Of a stretch of DNA of 26,565 bases, positions 7,694-14,496 are shown one piece after another (within the stretch, counting starts at the first letter, position 1; the number at the start of each line of letters is the position of its first letter). The stretch covers positions 1 through 26,565 of the forward strand of contig NZ_NHMK01000013.1 in NCBI RefSeq assembly GCF_002198095.1. Reading direction: 5' to 3'. Position numbers and translations under genes: made by a program. The notes below the pieces were generated by a model. That model saw nothing but the letters and a program-made list of their open reading frames with translations. It ran no database searches and was not told the origin of the DNA. The stretch comes from Deinococcus indicus (lineage in GTDB: Bacteria > Deinococcota > Deinococci > Deinococcales > Deinococcaceae).

Positions 7694-8937
7694 GCGCGAA
7701 AGCCGTCCTGCACGCGGCGGTCGTACGTGGCGTCCACGTCGCTGAAGGACCGCCGGGCCAGCAGCGCCGGGTCCAGCGTGTACGGCCCGACCTTCAAGGC
7801 AGCCTTCACCTGCGCGCTGAACGCCGGACCCACCCGGCCCGGATCGATGCCCAGCCCGTCGCCCCAGGTGTCGCCGGACAGCTTGGCGAGTTGCAGGTCC
7901 GGGCGCAGCAGCAGGTTCGCGAGGACCTGCGCGCCCGCCGCGTGCGCCGCGTTGAAGGGAATCGCCACGAAATGCGTGTCCGAGACGGTGCCCGCGTCGA
8001 ACAGGTACACCCGCGCCGTCTTCGGCAGCAGGCCGCGCTGCACATCGGCCGCGACGCCGCCGATGTTCTGCACGAACGCGAAATCCACCTCGCCGTTGGC
8101 GAACAGCGTGTACAGCTGCGGCAGGTCCGCCGGGAAGGTCCGCCCGCCACGCCACATGTTCGGGCGCAGGCCGTCGAGGTACGACCAGAGTTTCGGGGAG
8201 GCCCGCTGCCACGTCGCCTCGCGGAACGGCCCGGCGAACCCCTGCGGCCCGCCGCCGAGTTCGAACATCGCCTGCCGCAGGAAGCGGTTGCCGTAGAAGT
8301 TCGGCGGGGCCGGGAATGTGAAGCGGCCCGGGTGGCGCTGCGCCCACGCGGCGAGCGCCGCGAACGAGCGCGGCAACTCCGAGGGCTTGACGCGGGCGCT
8401 GTCGTACACGTACTGCCACTGCGCGCTGCCCCACGGGGACTCGCTGCCGTTCACGGGAAACCCGAAGTCCGTGCGGATCGCCGGACTCTTCCAGTTCACG
8501 TACCGCGCGTTCGGGAGCGACTCGGCCCAGCCGGTCTTCAGGAGGCCCGCCTGCTGCGCCGTGCGGAAGTTCTCGCCGTTGATCCAGATCAGGTCCACGC
8601 TGCCGCCCCGGACCTTCCCGGCCCGTTTCTCGCCCAGCACCTTGTTCACGGCCTGCGCGGTGTCTGTGACCGGCACGCGCCGCACCGTCAAGCCCAGCTT
8701 CCTCGCGGCAGGCGCCACGACCGTGTCCACGTAGCGGTTGATGTTGTCCGACCCGCCCCACATGTAGAAGTTCACGGTCTGCCCGCGCGCGGCCCGCTCG
8801 GTGGCCGCCCACGCCGCCGACGGTTTCGCCGGGGCGGCTGCCTGGGCCGCCGACTGGGGGGTCGCCGTGACCAGCAGCGCCGTGAGCAGCGGCGCCATGA
8901 GCGGAAAGGAAGAGGTGGTCGGGCGAAGTCGGGTCAT
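7681..8937 (-). CDS. ABC transporter substrate-binding protein, YnjB family
   Basis: 418 aa. The signal peptide spans about residues 1-34 (hydrophobic MAPLLTALLVTA, then AAQA). The mature protein begins with the VNFYMWGGSDNINRYVDTVVAP segment and continues with GSVDLIWINGENF, PWGSAQWQYVYDSARV and FAFVQNIGG, as in the YnjB (COG4134) family. I chose ATG 8937 over GTG 8943 because GGAG lies 5 nt before 8937, while the GTG touches it. The substrate is unknown: the family has been linked only loosely to thiamine or other small molecules. It precedes two permeases and an ATPase. Confidence 0.85.
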   Translation of the reverse strand: MTRLRPTTSSFPLMAPLLTALLVTATPQSAAQAAAPAKPSAAWAATERAARGQTVNFYMWGGSDNINRYVDTVVAPAARKLGLTVRRVPVTDTAQAVNKVLGEKRAGKVRGGSVDLIWINGENFRTAQQAGLLKTGWAESLPNARYVNWKSPAIRTDFGFPVNGSESPWGSAQWQYVYDSARVKPSELPRSFAALAAWAQRHPGRFTFPAPPNFYGNRFLRQAMFELGGGPQGFAGPFREATWQRASPKLWSYLDGLRPNMWRGGRTFPADLPQLYTLFANGEVDFAFVQNIGGVAADVQRGLLPKTARVYLFDAGTVSDTHFVAIPFNAAHAAGAQVLANLLLRPDLQLAKLSGDTWGDGLGIDPGRVGPAFSAQVKAALKVGPYTLDPALLARRSFSDVDATYDRRVQDGFRAWLK

Positions 8938-8939
8938 GG

Positions 8940-9914
8940 TCACTCCGGAAGGGGGGAAAAGGGGGGCTGTGCGGCGCGCGCCGCGCGGTGATCGGCCATG
9001 TGCCGTGCCAGTTCAGGGTAGTCGGGATCGATGTCCAGCCGGTACCCGTCCCAGTAGCCGTCCCGCTCCGGGCGGTAATGGCGGGGCGGGGCGGCGTCCG
9101 GACGGGTCGCGGCGGTTTTCAGGGCGCGCCTCACCCGCACGCGCAGCACGTCCGGGTCAGTGGCCAGGATCTCCGGGACGCCCACCACCGGCAGGAGCTG
9201 CACCGTGACCCGCTGTCCGTACCGTAGCGCCGGCGTGAAGGGATGCTCCCAGATGCGGTGCGTGCCGCTCAGCGCGACCGGCAGGACCGGCACGGCCAGC
9301 CGCCGCGCCAGTTCGAAGGCGCCGCGCTGAAAGTCGCTCTCGATGCCGGCCACGGTGCCCTGCGCGAACACCACGAGGCTCTCGCCGCCTGCCAGGATGT
9401 CCCGCGCGGCCCGCAGCAGGGTCCGGTACCCACCCAGCTGCGCTTCCGGGTGAATGGCGACGTGTCCCAGGCGCGTCACGGCCGGTCCGACGCCCGGCCA
9501 GCCGAAGATCTCGTCGCGCGCCACGAAGCGCAGCTGGAGCGGCAGCGCCCGCACCAGACATAGCGGATCGATGACGCTCTCGTGCAGCGCGACGATCAGG
9601 AACGGCCCGCCTTTCGGGACCGGCCCGCGCACCTCCGCCCGGACCCGCAGGTGCCGCAGGATCCGCGCGCTGAACGCCCGCTGGACGCCGTAACGGCGCG
9701 CAGGCGACAGGTCCGGCGGCAACCGCCCCAGCCGCCGCAGTTCCCACCACAGCAGCCCCTGGCCGCGCAGGGTGTAGCGCAGCGCCGCCAAGCGACCCTC
9801 CGGCGCGGCGCGCAGCGTCACGGGCGGGGCCGAGCGAGGGGTCGGGGGGGCAGGATTTGCCTGCTTCCAGCGCCCGTGGGTCGCGGAACGGGTTACGCCC
9901 GGTTCAATCGGCAT
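8940..9914 (-). CDS. PlsC-type 1-acyl-glycerol-3-phosphate acyltransferase family protein
   Basis: 324 aa. The acyltransferase HX4D motif is HESVID (His111-Asp116), and the glycerophosphate-binding motif is a variant, FAQGT (183-187), followed by a proline-containing PVLPVALSGTH. It would acylate a lysophospholipid or a related acceptor at the membrane. The C-terminal 50 residues are rich in Arg, Pro and Tyr. The first 30 residues look unstructured, there is no ribosome site before ATG 9914, and the GTG at 9822 is an alternative start. Its stop is next to the start of the binding-protein gene, so it may be the first gene of the ABC operon or a read-through partner of parAB. Confidence 0.8.
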   Translation of the reverse strand: MPIEPGVTRSATHGRWKQANPAPPTPRSAPPVTLRAAPEGRLAALRYTLRGQGLLWWELRRLGRLPPDLSPARRYGVQRAFSARILRHLRVRAEVRGPVPKGGPFLIVALHESVIDPLCLVRALPLQLRFVARDEIFGWPGVGPAVTRLGHVAIHPEAQLGGYRTLLRAARDILAGGESLVVFAQGTVAGIESDFQRGAFELARRLAVPVLPVALSGTHRIWEHPFTPALRYGQRVTVQLLPVVGVPEILATDPDVLRVRVRRALKTAATRPDAAPPRHYRPERDGYWDGYRLDIDPDYPELARHMADHRAARAAQPPFSPLPE

Positions 9915-9938
9915 CAGTGCTGTCAGGATGCCGCAGCA

Positions 9939-9980
9939 GGCCGGGCGGGTGTGTTGCCGGCATGACAGAAACGCCCGGCC
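9939..9980 (-). terminator. Possible hairpin between parB and the acyltransferase gene
   Basis: The 9-bp arms GGCCGGGCG (9939-9947) and CGCCCGGCC (9972-9980) are perfectly complementary with a 24-nt loop and no T-tract. It could weaken read-through from parAB, but the large loop makes this uncertain. Confidence 0.25.
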
Positions 9981-9992
9981 GGTCCGCCTCTG

Positions 9993-10008
9993 TGAATATC
10001 GATATTCA
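9993..10008. other. Candidate parS palindrome overlapping the parB stop codon
   Basis: TGAATATCGATATTCA, identical to the core copies at 1050 and 1129. The TCA at 10006-10008 is the TGA stop of parB on the minus strand, so half of the site is coding. A binding site next to or inside parB is a common position for parS. Confidence 0.65.
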
Positions 10009-10905
10009 GGAGAGCAGCTGACCGAGTTCCGCGATCAGGCGCTCGGCCCGCGCGCGCTGCTTCTCCGGCAGGGCCGCGAGCCGGGCCGGCGACAGCTGAC
10101 GCCGCAGGTCCCGCAGGGCGTCGCCGGCTGCGGCCGGGCGCGGACTCTGCCGCGCGCGGATCTGTGCCCGGACCTCCGCCTGGGTCCAGCCCTGCGCGAC
10201 CGCTTCCGACACGAGTTCCGCGTGCAGGGGGGCGGGGGCGCGGGCGATCAGCAGCGCCTTGGAGTACGCCAGTTCGCCGCGCTCGACCGCCGCGCGCATC
10301 GGTTCTTTCAGGGACAGGACCGGCAGGCCGTTCACCACGAACGACACCCACTGCTCGCCCCCCAGCTGCGCGAACAGCTGCTCGGTGACCTGCACGTCCT
10401 CCGGATGGGCCTGGGGGCTTGCGCGCATCTGCCGCAGGTGCGCCGGTACGTCCGCCGGGTCCAGGTTCAGGGCGCGGGCCAGCAGCGTCAGCTTGCCCGT
10501 CACCTCCTCAAAGCGGTTCAGGTCGGCGCGTTGCAGGTTCTCCAGCGTGGCAATCACGTCGAATTCCTCGTCCGAGACGGACTGCACGATCACCGGAATC
10601 TCACGCCGACCGGCCAGCCGGGACGCCCGGTAGCGCCGCTCGCCGAACACGATCTCGAACCGCTCCCCCGAGGGCCGCACCATGATCGGTTGCAGCACGC
10701 CCCGCTCGGCGATGCTGACTGCCAGATCCTGAAGCTGCTGCGGATCGAAGTGCCGGCGCGGCTGGCGTGGGTTGGGCACGATCAGGTCCAGCGGCAGCGT
10801 CTGCGGGGCCGCCGGGGCGGCGCTGGTGCCATCCTGCGCCGTGAACGACTGGGCGCGCTCCAGCAGGTTCGTGAGGCGCGGCCCCTTGCGCCCGAAGGCG
10901 TTCAC
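10006..10905 (-). CDS. parB: ParB-family partition protein (CTPase/DNA clamp)
   Basis: 299 aa. Linker-type N-terminus (MNAFGRKGPRLTNLLERA), which may hold the ParA-stimulating arginines. The ParB N-terminal domain starts at about residue 37 (PLDLIVPNPRQPRRHF); the CTP-binding box GERRYRA is at 88-94 and the ENLQRADLN box at 122-130. A helix-turn-helix parS-binding region follows at about 150-215 (VTEQLFAQLGGEQWVSFVVNGLP, ELAYSKALLIARA), then a basic C-terminal dimerisation region. GTG start overlapping the parA stop (GTGA). ParB would load on parS, spread with CTP and activate ParA. The likely parS is the palindrome over its own stop codon and the three copies near 0.8-1.1 kb. Confidence 0.9.
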   Translation of the reverse strand: MNAFGRKGPRLTNLLERAQSFTAQDGTSAAPAAPQTLPLDLIVPNPRQPRRHFDPQQLQDLAVSIAERGVLQPIMVRPSGERFEIVFGERRYRASRLAGRREIPVIVQSVSDEEFDVIATLENLQRADLNRFEEVTGKLTLLARALNLDPADVPAHLRQMRASPQAHPEDVQVTEQLFAQLGGEQWVSFVVNGLPVLSLKEPMRAAVERGELAYSKALLIARAPAPLHAELVSEAVAQGWTQAEVRAQIRARQSPRPAAAGDALRDLRRQLSPARLAALPEKQRARAERLIAELGQLLS

Positions 10906-11675
10906 GCCGGACCGCCCATGGCGCCCAGGATCTCTTCCCAGATCTCCCGGAACTGCGCGAGTTCGGTGGGTGATCCGCCGAACACCTTCTCGTAGGCGCT
11001 GAGGGACCGCACGACCGTCTCCAGGCGCGGGTGACTGTTCAGCGCGGCGTTCGCCTCGTGCGCCATGCCCTTGCGGGCGTCGAAGCGGTTCAGGACGATC
11101 GCGTAGTTGAAGCGCGGCAGCGCGGCCTCCAGATCGGCCAGCAGTTCCAGCGTGGTCGCCAGCCGGTCGATGTCCATTCCGGTCGGCAGGACCGGCACGA
11201 GCACCACGTCCGCGACCGTCGCCGCGCTCTTGAGCACCTCGCGGTTGTTGGGGGGCGTGTCGATCACCACCGTCTGCCCGGCCTGCGCCAGCTGCCGCGC
11301 CTGCCGCATCAGGCTGTTGCGGTCGGCGGCCTGCACCCGAAACGGCAGCGTGACCCCCTCGGCCTGCGCGTGCTGCTGCCAGCGCAGCGCACTGACCTCC
11401 TCGTCGGCGTCCAGCACGACCACCGCCTCGCCGGTCTGCGCGATGGCCGCCGCGAGGTGCATGGTGAGCGTCGTCTTGCCCACCCCGCCCTTGAGCGAGG
11501 TCAGCGCGATGATGCGCGGCCGCGCCGACAGCGGCGCCGGAACGCCCGGCACGATGGTCGCCATCGGCTGCCCGTGCCGGGTCACGGTGACCGGCTGACC
11601 CGTCTCGCTGACCTCACGCAGCACCTCCGGCAGTTCCTCCCGCAGCGACCGCACACCCACCCGTTTCGACGTCAT
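10902..11675 (-). CDS. parA: ParA-family ATPase with N-terminal Phd/YefM-like DNA-binding domain
   Basis: 257 aa from ATG 11675. Residues 4-44 (RVGVRSLREELPEVLREV then TVTRHGQPMATIVPG) match the Phd/YefM antitoxin fold closely, including the xVTRHGxPxAxIVP signature. A linker leads to a ParA/MinD ATPase: deviant Walker A KGGVGKTT at 62-69, Walker A' LDADEE at 88-93, Walker B VVIDTPP at 136-142. Plasmid ParAs of type Ia carry an HTH domain here and type Ib carry nothing, so this arrangement is unusual. I chose ATG 11675 because it lies 6 nt after a TACACT -10 box; the GTG/ATG further upstream at 11702 would put the operator inside the gene. No Doc or YoeB-type toxin gene is adjacent. The role is replicon segregation, with probable autorepression through the N-terminal domain. 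Confidence 0.9.
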   Translation of the reverse strand: MTSKRVGVRSLREELPEVLREVSETGQPVTVTRHGQPMATIVPGVPAPLSARPRIIALTSLKGGVGKTTLTMHLAAAIAQTGEAVVVLDADEEVSALRWQQHAQAEGVTLPFRVQAADRNSLMRQARQLAQAGQTVVIDTPPNNREVLKSAATVADVVLVPVLPTGMDIDRLATTLELLADLEAALPRFNYAIVLNRFDARKGMAHEANAALNSHPRLETVVRSLSAYEKVFGGSPTELAQFREIWEEILGAMGGPA

Positions 11676-11681
11676 GCCTGA

Positions 11682-11710
11682 AGTGTACACATGTGTACAC
11701 ACCCGCTCAA
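11682..11710 (-). promoter_or_regulatory. parA promoter with embedded TGTACA-type operator
   Basis: On the minus strand: -35 TTGAGC (11705-11710), 17-bp spacer, -10 TACACT (11682-11687), then 6 nt to the ATG, predicting a leaderless mRNA. The perfect 18-bp palindrome GTGTACACATGTGTACAC (11683-11700) fills most of the spacer and overlaps the -10 box. It contains two GTGTACAC units, each with the TGTACA core reported for YefM and Phd operators. Bound protein would block RNA polymerase. Confidence 0.7.
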
Positions 11711-11736
11711 GCGCGCCCGCACCCCCGGAGGCGCGC

Positions 11737-11742
11737 TACGCT
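11737..11742 (+). promoter_or_regulatory. Possible -10 box of the acetyltransferase-like gene
   Basis: TACGCT, 7 nt before the GTG at 11750, fits the leaderless pattern seen at other genes in this window. No convincing -35 was found, and GGAGG at 11727-11731 is too far (18 nt) to act as a normal ribosome site. Confidence 0.35.
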
Positions 11743-11749
11743 ACGGCCC

Positions 11750-12400
11750 GTGCGCATTCTGGAACTGGACACCTGGCCCCGCCGTCATCACTTCGATCTC
11801 TTCAGGACCTACACCCAGCCGGACTTCAACGTGACCGCCCCGGTCGACGTGACCGCCTTCCACGCCCACGTCCGGGAGCGCGGCGCGCCGTTCATGGTCG
11901 CCACCACCTACGTCCTGGCGCGCGCCGCGAACGAGTACCAGCCGTTCCGCTGGCGCATCCGCGGCGAGCAGGTGGTCGAGCACGACGTCGTGCATCCTTC
12001 CGTCACCGCTGCCGAGGAACACGACGATCTGTTCCGCTTCTGCGCCCTGCCGTACAGCCCGCACGCCTCCACCTTCCTGAGCGGCGCGGCCGACGCCCTG
12101 CGCGCCAGCCGCGAACAGCCGCACGTGCGCATCACGCCCGGCCAGGACGAACTGCTGTACCTGTCCAGCCTGCCCTGGCTGGCCTTCACGGGCATCACCC
12201 ACGCGCAGTCCCTGACCCCGCCGGACTCCATTCCGCGCCTCACAACCGGGCGGTTCACCCCGCAGAACGGTCGGCTGACCATGCCGCTGTCCGTGCAGGT
12301 GCATCACGCCCTGATGGACGGCCGCCACGTCGCCGAGTACTTCGCGCGGGTCCAGACGCTCCTCGACGACCCCACGTTGCTGGACCACGGCCCCGCCTGA
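11750..12400 (+). CDS. Chloramphenicol acetyltransferase-like protein (CatA family fold)
   Basis: 216 aa from GTG 11750, the usual length of type A chloramphenicol acetyltransferases (about 213-220 aa). The start MRILELDTWPRRHHFDLFR matches the family N-terminus, and the catalytic motif is HHALMDG with the active histidine at residue 185/186. This fold transfers acetyl from acetyl-CoA to a hydroxyl group and works as a trimer. Many chromosomal homologues are annotated as CAT but have no demonstrated resistance role, and the acceptor here is unknown. It diverges from parA with 74 bp between starts, sharing the operator region. Confidence 0.82.
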   Translation: MRILELDTWPRRHHFDLFRTYTQPDFNVTAPVDVTAFHAHVRERGAPFMVATTYVLARAANEYQPFRWRIRGEQVVEHDVVHPSVTAAEEHDDLFRFCALPYSPHASTFLSGAADALRASREQPHVRITPGQDELLYLSSLPWLAFTGITHAQSLTPPDSIPRLTTGRFTPQNGRLTMPLSVQVHHALMDGRHVAEYFARVQTLLDDPTLLDHGPA

Positions 12401-12440
12401 ACACCTGTCGCCCCCGTCCCGGCACGCCTCAGCGGGAGTC

Positions 12441-12600
12441 ATACGGACTGCCGTTTGCTTCGCTGGCAATCCGGAACGTCACCGCCCCTGCCGGCTCCAC
12501 GTCCGGAGGGGCGTTTCTCTCCTGCTCTGCGGAGCAGCTCTCTGAGTCGCATCCGCTCGGACCGGGCGGGCTTTGCAGCCCATTCAATCGGAGTCCGTAT
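12441..12600 (-). repeat. Dispersed intergenic repeat, copy B
   Basis: 160 bp, the longest copy, in the opposite orientation to copy A. It has ATACGGACT and AGTCCGTAT ends. An internal hairpin, GGGCTTTGCAGCCC, is present near the right end, as in copies C and D. The last 17 bp lie inside the histidine kinase gene. Confidence 0.75.
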
Positions 12601-13696
12601 CGCCTGTACCCGGCGGGGTCGCGGGCAGGGTCCAGCAGAAGCGGCTGCCCTCGCCCGGCGTGGACTGCACGGTCAGGTCGCCGCCCAGGGCGCGGGCCAG
12701 TCCGCGCGCCACGGTCAGGCCCACGCCGCTGCCCTCGCCGCGCGTGCGGGCCGCGTCGGCCCGGAAGAACCGTTCGAATATGCGCTCCAGGTGCTCCGGG
12801 GCGATCCCGCAGCCCGTGTCCTGCACCGTGATCTGCACCCGGCCCGCCCGGCCCTGCGCACTGACCTGCACCCGACCGCCCGGCGGCGTGTGCCGCAGCG
12901 CGTTGCCCAGCAGGTTGCCCAGGATCTGCGCGGCGCGTTCCGGGTCCGTCCAGACCGGCAGGGCAGGGGGCAGCGGCCCGATCAGCAGCGTCACGCCGCG
13001 CTCCTCGCAGGGCAGGGCGAAGCGCTGCCGCGCGTGCTCCAGCAGCGTCCGGGCGTCCGTCCGCTGCGGGCGCAGGTCCACCTGCCCGGCCTCTACACGG
13101 CTGACCAGACTCAGGTCGTTCACCAGCCGTTCCAGGCTGCCCAGTTCCCGGTGGACGGCGCTCATGGCGTCCCGGCTGCCCATCAGGCCGTCCTGCGCGG
13201 CCTCCACGTAGCCGCGCACGGCGGACACGGGCGCGCGCAGCTCGTGGGCGACGTTCCCGATCAGCTCCACGCGGCCCTGCTCGACCCGCGCCAGCGTGCC
13301 GGCCATGACGTTGAAACTGTGCGCCAGTCCGGCCAGTTCGTCCTGCCCGCCTTCCGGCAGTCGCCGCCCGTACTCGCCGCTGGCGAGCGCGGCGCTGCCC
13401 GCCTGGAGCGTCCGGACCGGGTCGGTCACGCGGCGCGCGGCGATCCAGGCGGTGGCCGTCGCGACCAGCAGCGCCAGCGGCAGCGCGGTCAGCAGCGCCC
13501 GCGTCAGGGTCCCGCGCATGCCGTGGCTCAGGTCGCCCCGCATGCCGGCGCCGGCCCCGCCCATCTGCCGGACCATCTCGTCCACGTGCCGCTCGATGAA
13601 CGGCTGGGCGGCCAGTTCCGCCGTCAGCACCAGCACGGCCCCCATGGCGGTGATCACCGCGAGGTGACTGAGCAGCAGGCGGGGAAACAGGCGCAC
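12584..13696 (-). CDS. Sensor histidine kinase
   Basis: 370 aa, membrane sensor of the EnvZ/BaeS-like type. TM1 at about residues 8-30, an extracytoplasmic loop of about 35 residues rich in Met, Gly and His (MVRQMGGAGAGMRGDLSHGMRG), TM2 at about 66-88, a HAMP domain, HisKA with His151 in NVAHELRAPVS, and an HATPase domain with N box LGNLLGNALRHT, G1 DTGCGI and G2 GEGSGVGL. The Met/His-containing loop suits a metal signal, but this is inference. The final residues GDTDSD and the TGA stop are read from the end of repeat copy B. Its partner is most likely the OmpR-type regulator at 14.5 kb, transcribed divergently. Confidence 0.9.
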   Translation of the reverse strand: MRLFPRLLLSHLAVITAMGAVLVLTAELAAQPFIERHVDEMVRQMGGAGAGMRGDLSHGMRGTLTRALLTALPLALLVATATAWIAARRVTDPVRTLQAGSAALASGEYGRRLPEGGQDELAGLAHSFNVMAGTLARVEQGRVELIGNVAHELRAPVSAVRGYVEAAQDGLMGSRDAMSAVHRELGSLERLVNDLSLVSRVEAGQVDLRPQRTDARTLLEHARQRFALPCEERGVTLLIGPLPPALPVWTDPERAAQILGNLLGNALRHTPPGGRVQVSAQGRAGRVQITVQDTGCGIAPEHLERIFERFFRADAARTRGEGSGVGLTVARGLARALGGDLTVQSTPGEGSRFCWTLPATPPGTGDTDSD

Positions 13697-13702
13697 GCCG
13701 CC

Positions 13703-13732
13703 ACGCTACCCCAGCGGCCCGGTCCTGTCGAA
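13703..13732 (-). promoter_or_regulatory. Promoter of the histidine kinase gene
   Basis: Minus strand: TTCGAC (13727-13732), 18-bp spacer, TAGCGT (13703-13708), then 6 nt to the GTG start at 13696. No ribosome-binding site is needed if the mRNA is leaderless. Confidence 0.6.
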
Positions 13733-13760
13733 CAGGGGAGGGCCAGACAGGTGGCGCGGC

Positions 13761-13792
13761 TTTACACAAGCTGAACAGGCGCTCCCTAGGGT
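13761..13792 (+). promoter_or_regulatory. Promoter of the DUF305 gene
   Basis: A -10 box TAGGGT (13787-13792) lies 6 nt before ATG 13799. The best -35 is TTTACA (13761-13766) with a long 20-bp spacer, which may mean activator dependence. It is back to back with the kinase promoter in a 102-bp divergent region. Confidence 0.5.
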
Positions 13793-13798
13793 GGGTGC

Positions 13799-14422
13799 AT
13801 GAACGTGACGCTCCGCGCCGCCCTGATCCCGCTGTCCCTCGTGGCCCTGTCGCTGTCCGGCCCCGCCTCCTCGCAGTCCACGGGGGGGCACGCCGGTCAC
13901 GCGACGCCCTCCCAGCCCCAGTCCGGCGCGGCCCACGCGGGGCACGCCATGACCGACCTGGGCGGGCTGGGCGCCCTGCGGGGCCGCGCCTTCGACCGCG
14001 CGTACCTGAGCATGATGATCCCGCACCATCAGGCGGCCGTCGAGATGGCCCGCGCCGCGCTGCCCGTCAGCCGCGACGCGACCGTGAAAGCCTGGGCGAC
14101 CGCCGTGATCCGCGACCAGCAGCGTGAGATCAACCAGATGAACGCCCTCCTGAAGGGACTGGGCGGCACGGACGCCGCCATGGCCGCCAGCATGAAACGC
14201 AGCATGGACGGCATGGCCGGGCTGGTCCGCAAGGCCCGCAACCCGGACGTGGCGTTCGTGCAGGGCATGCTGCCGCACCACGCGTCCGCCATCGACATGG
14301 CCAACCTCGCCCTGCAACGCGGACAGGACGCCCGCATCCTGGGCCTCTCGAAGGCCATCATCACCGCGCAGGCCGCCGAGATGCTTGACTACCGCACCTG
14401 GCTCGGCCGGCGGGGCCTGTAA
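13799..14422 (+). CDS. DUF305-family secreted His/Met-rich protein
   Basis: 207 aa with a signal peptide of about 26 residues ending at PASSQS, then a His/Gly-rich spacer (GGHAGHA, AHAGHAM). The DUF305 domain has both hallmark helices: MMIPHHQAAVEMA and MLPHHASAIDMA, plus MKRSMDGM. DUF305 proteins fold as four-helix bundles, and some, such as cyanobacterial CopM, bind copper in the periplasm through Met and His. It lies between a divergent sensor kinase and a downstream response regulator, which is consistent with a target or helper of a metal-responsive two-component system. Copper is inferred, not shown. Confidence 0.88.
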   Translation: MNVTLRAALIPLSLVALSLSGPASSQSTGGHAGHATPSQPQSGAAHAGHAMTDLGGLGALRGRAFDRAYLSMMIPHHQAAVEMARAALPVSRDATVKAWATAVIRDQQREINQMNALLKGLGGTDAAMAASMKRSMDGMAGLVRKARNPDVAFVQGMLPHHASAIDMANLALQRGQDARILGLSKAIITAQAAEMLDYRTWLGRRGL

Positions 14423-14496
14423 CCCGGCGCCGTGAACGCACGCCCGCACGGTAGAGTCCAGGCGCGGCCCGCTCCACCCCGGCCCGGAGTGCCCTC

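Noticed and set aside
11676..11702. Longer ParA starting at 11702
   Set aside because: It would encode the operator palindrome and part of the promoter; ATG 11675 fits the -10 spacing and the start of the Phd-like domain.
10902..12400. A complete toxin-antitoxin pair based on the Phd-like domain
   Set aside because: Neither neighbour resembles Doc, YoeB or RelE; the divergent gene has a CAT fold with HHALMDG.
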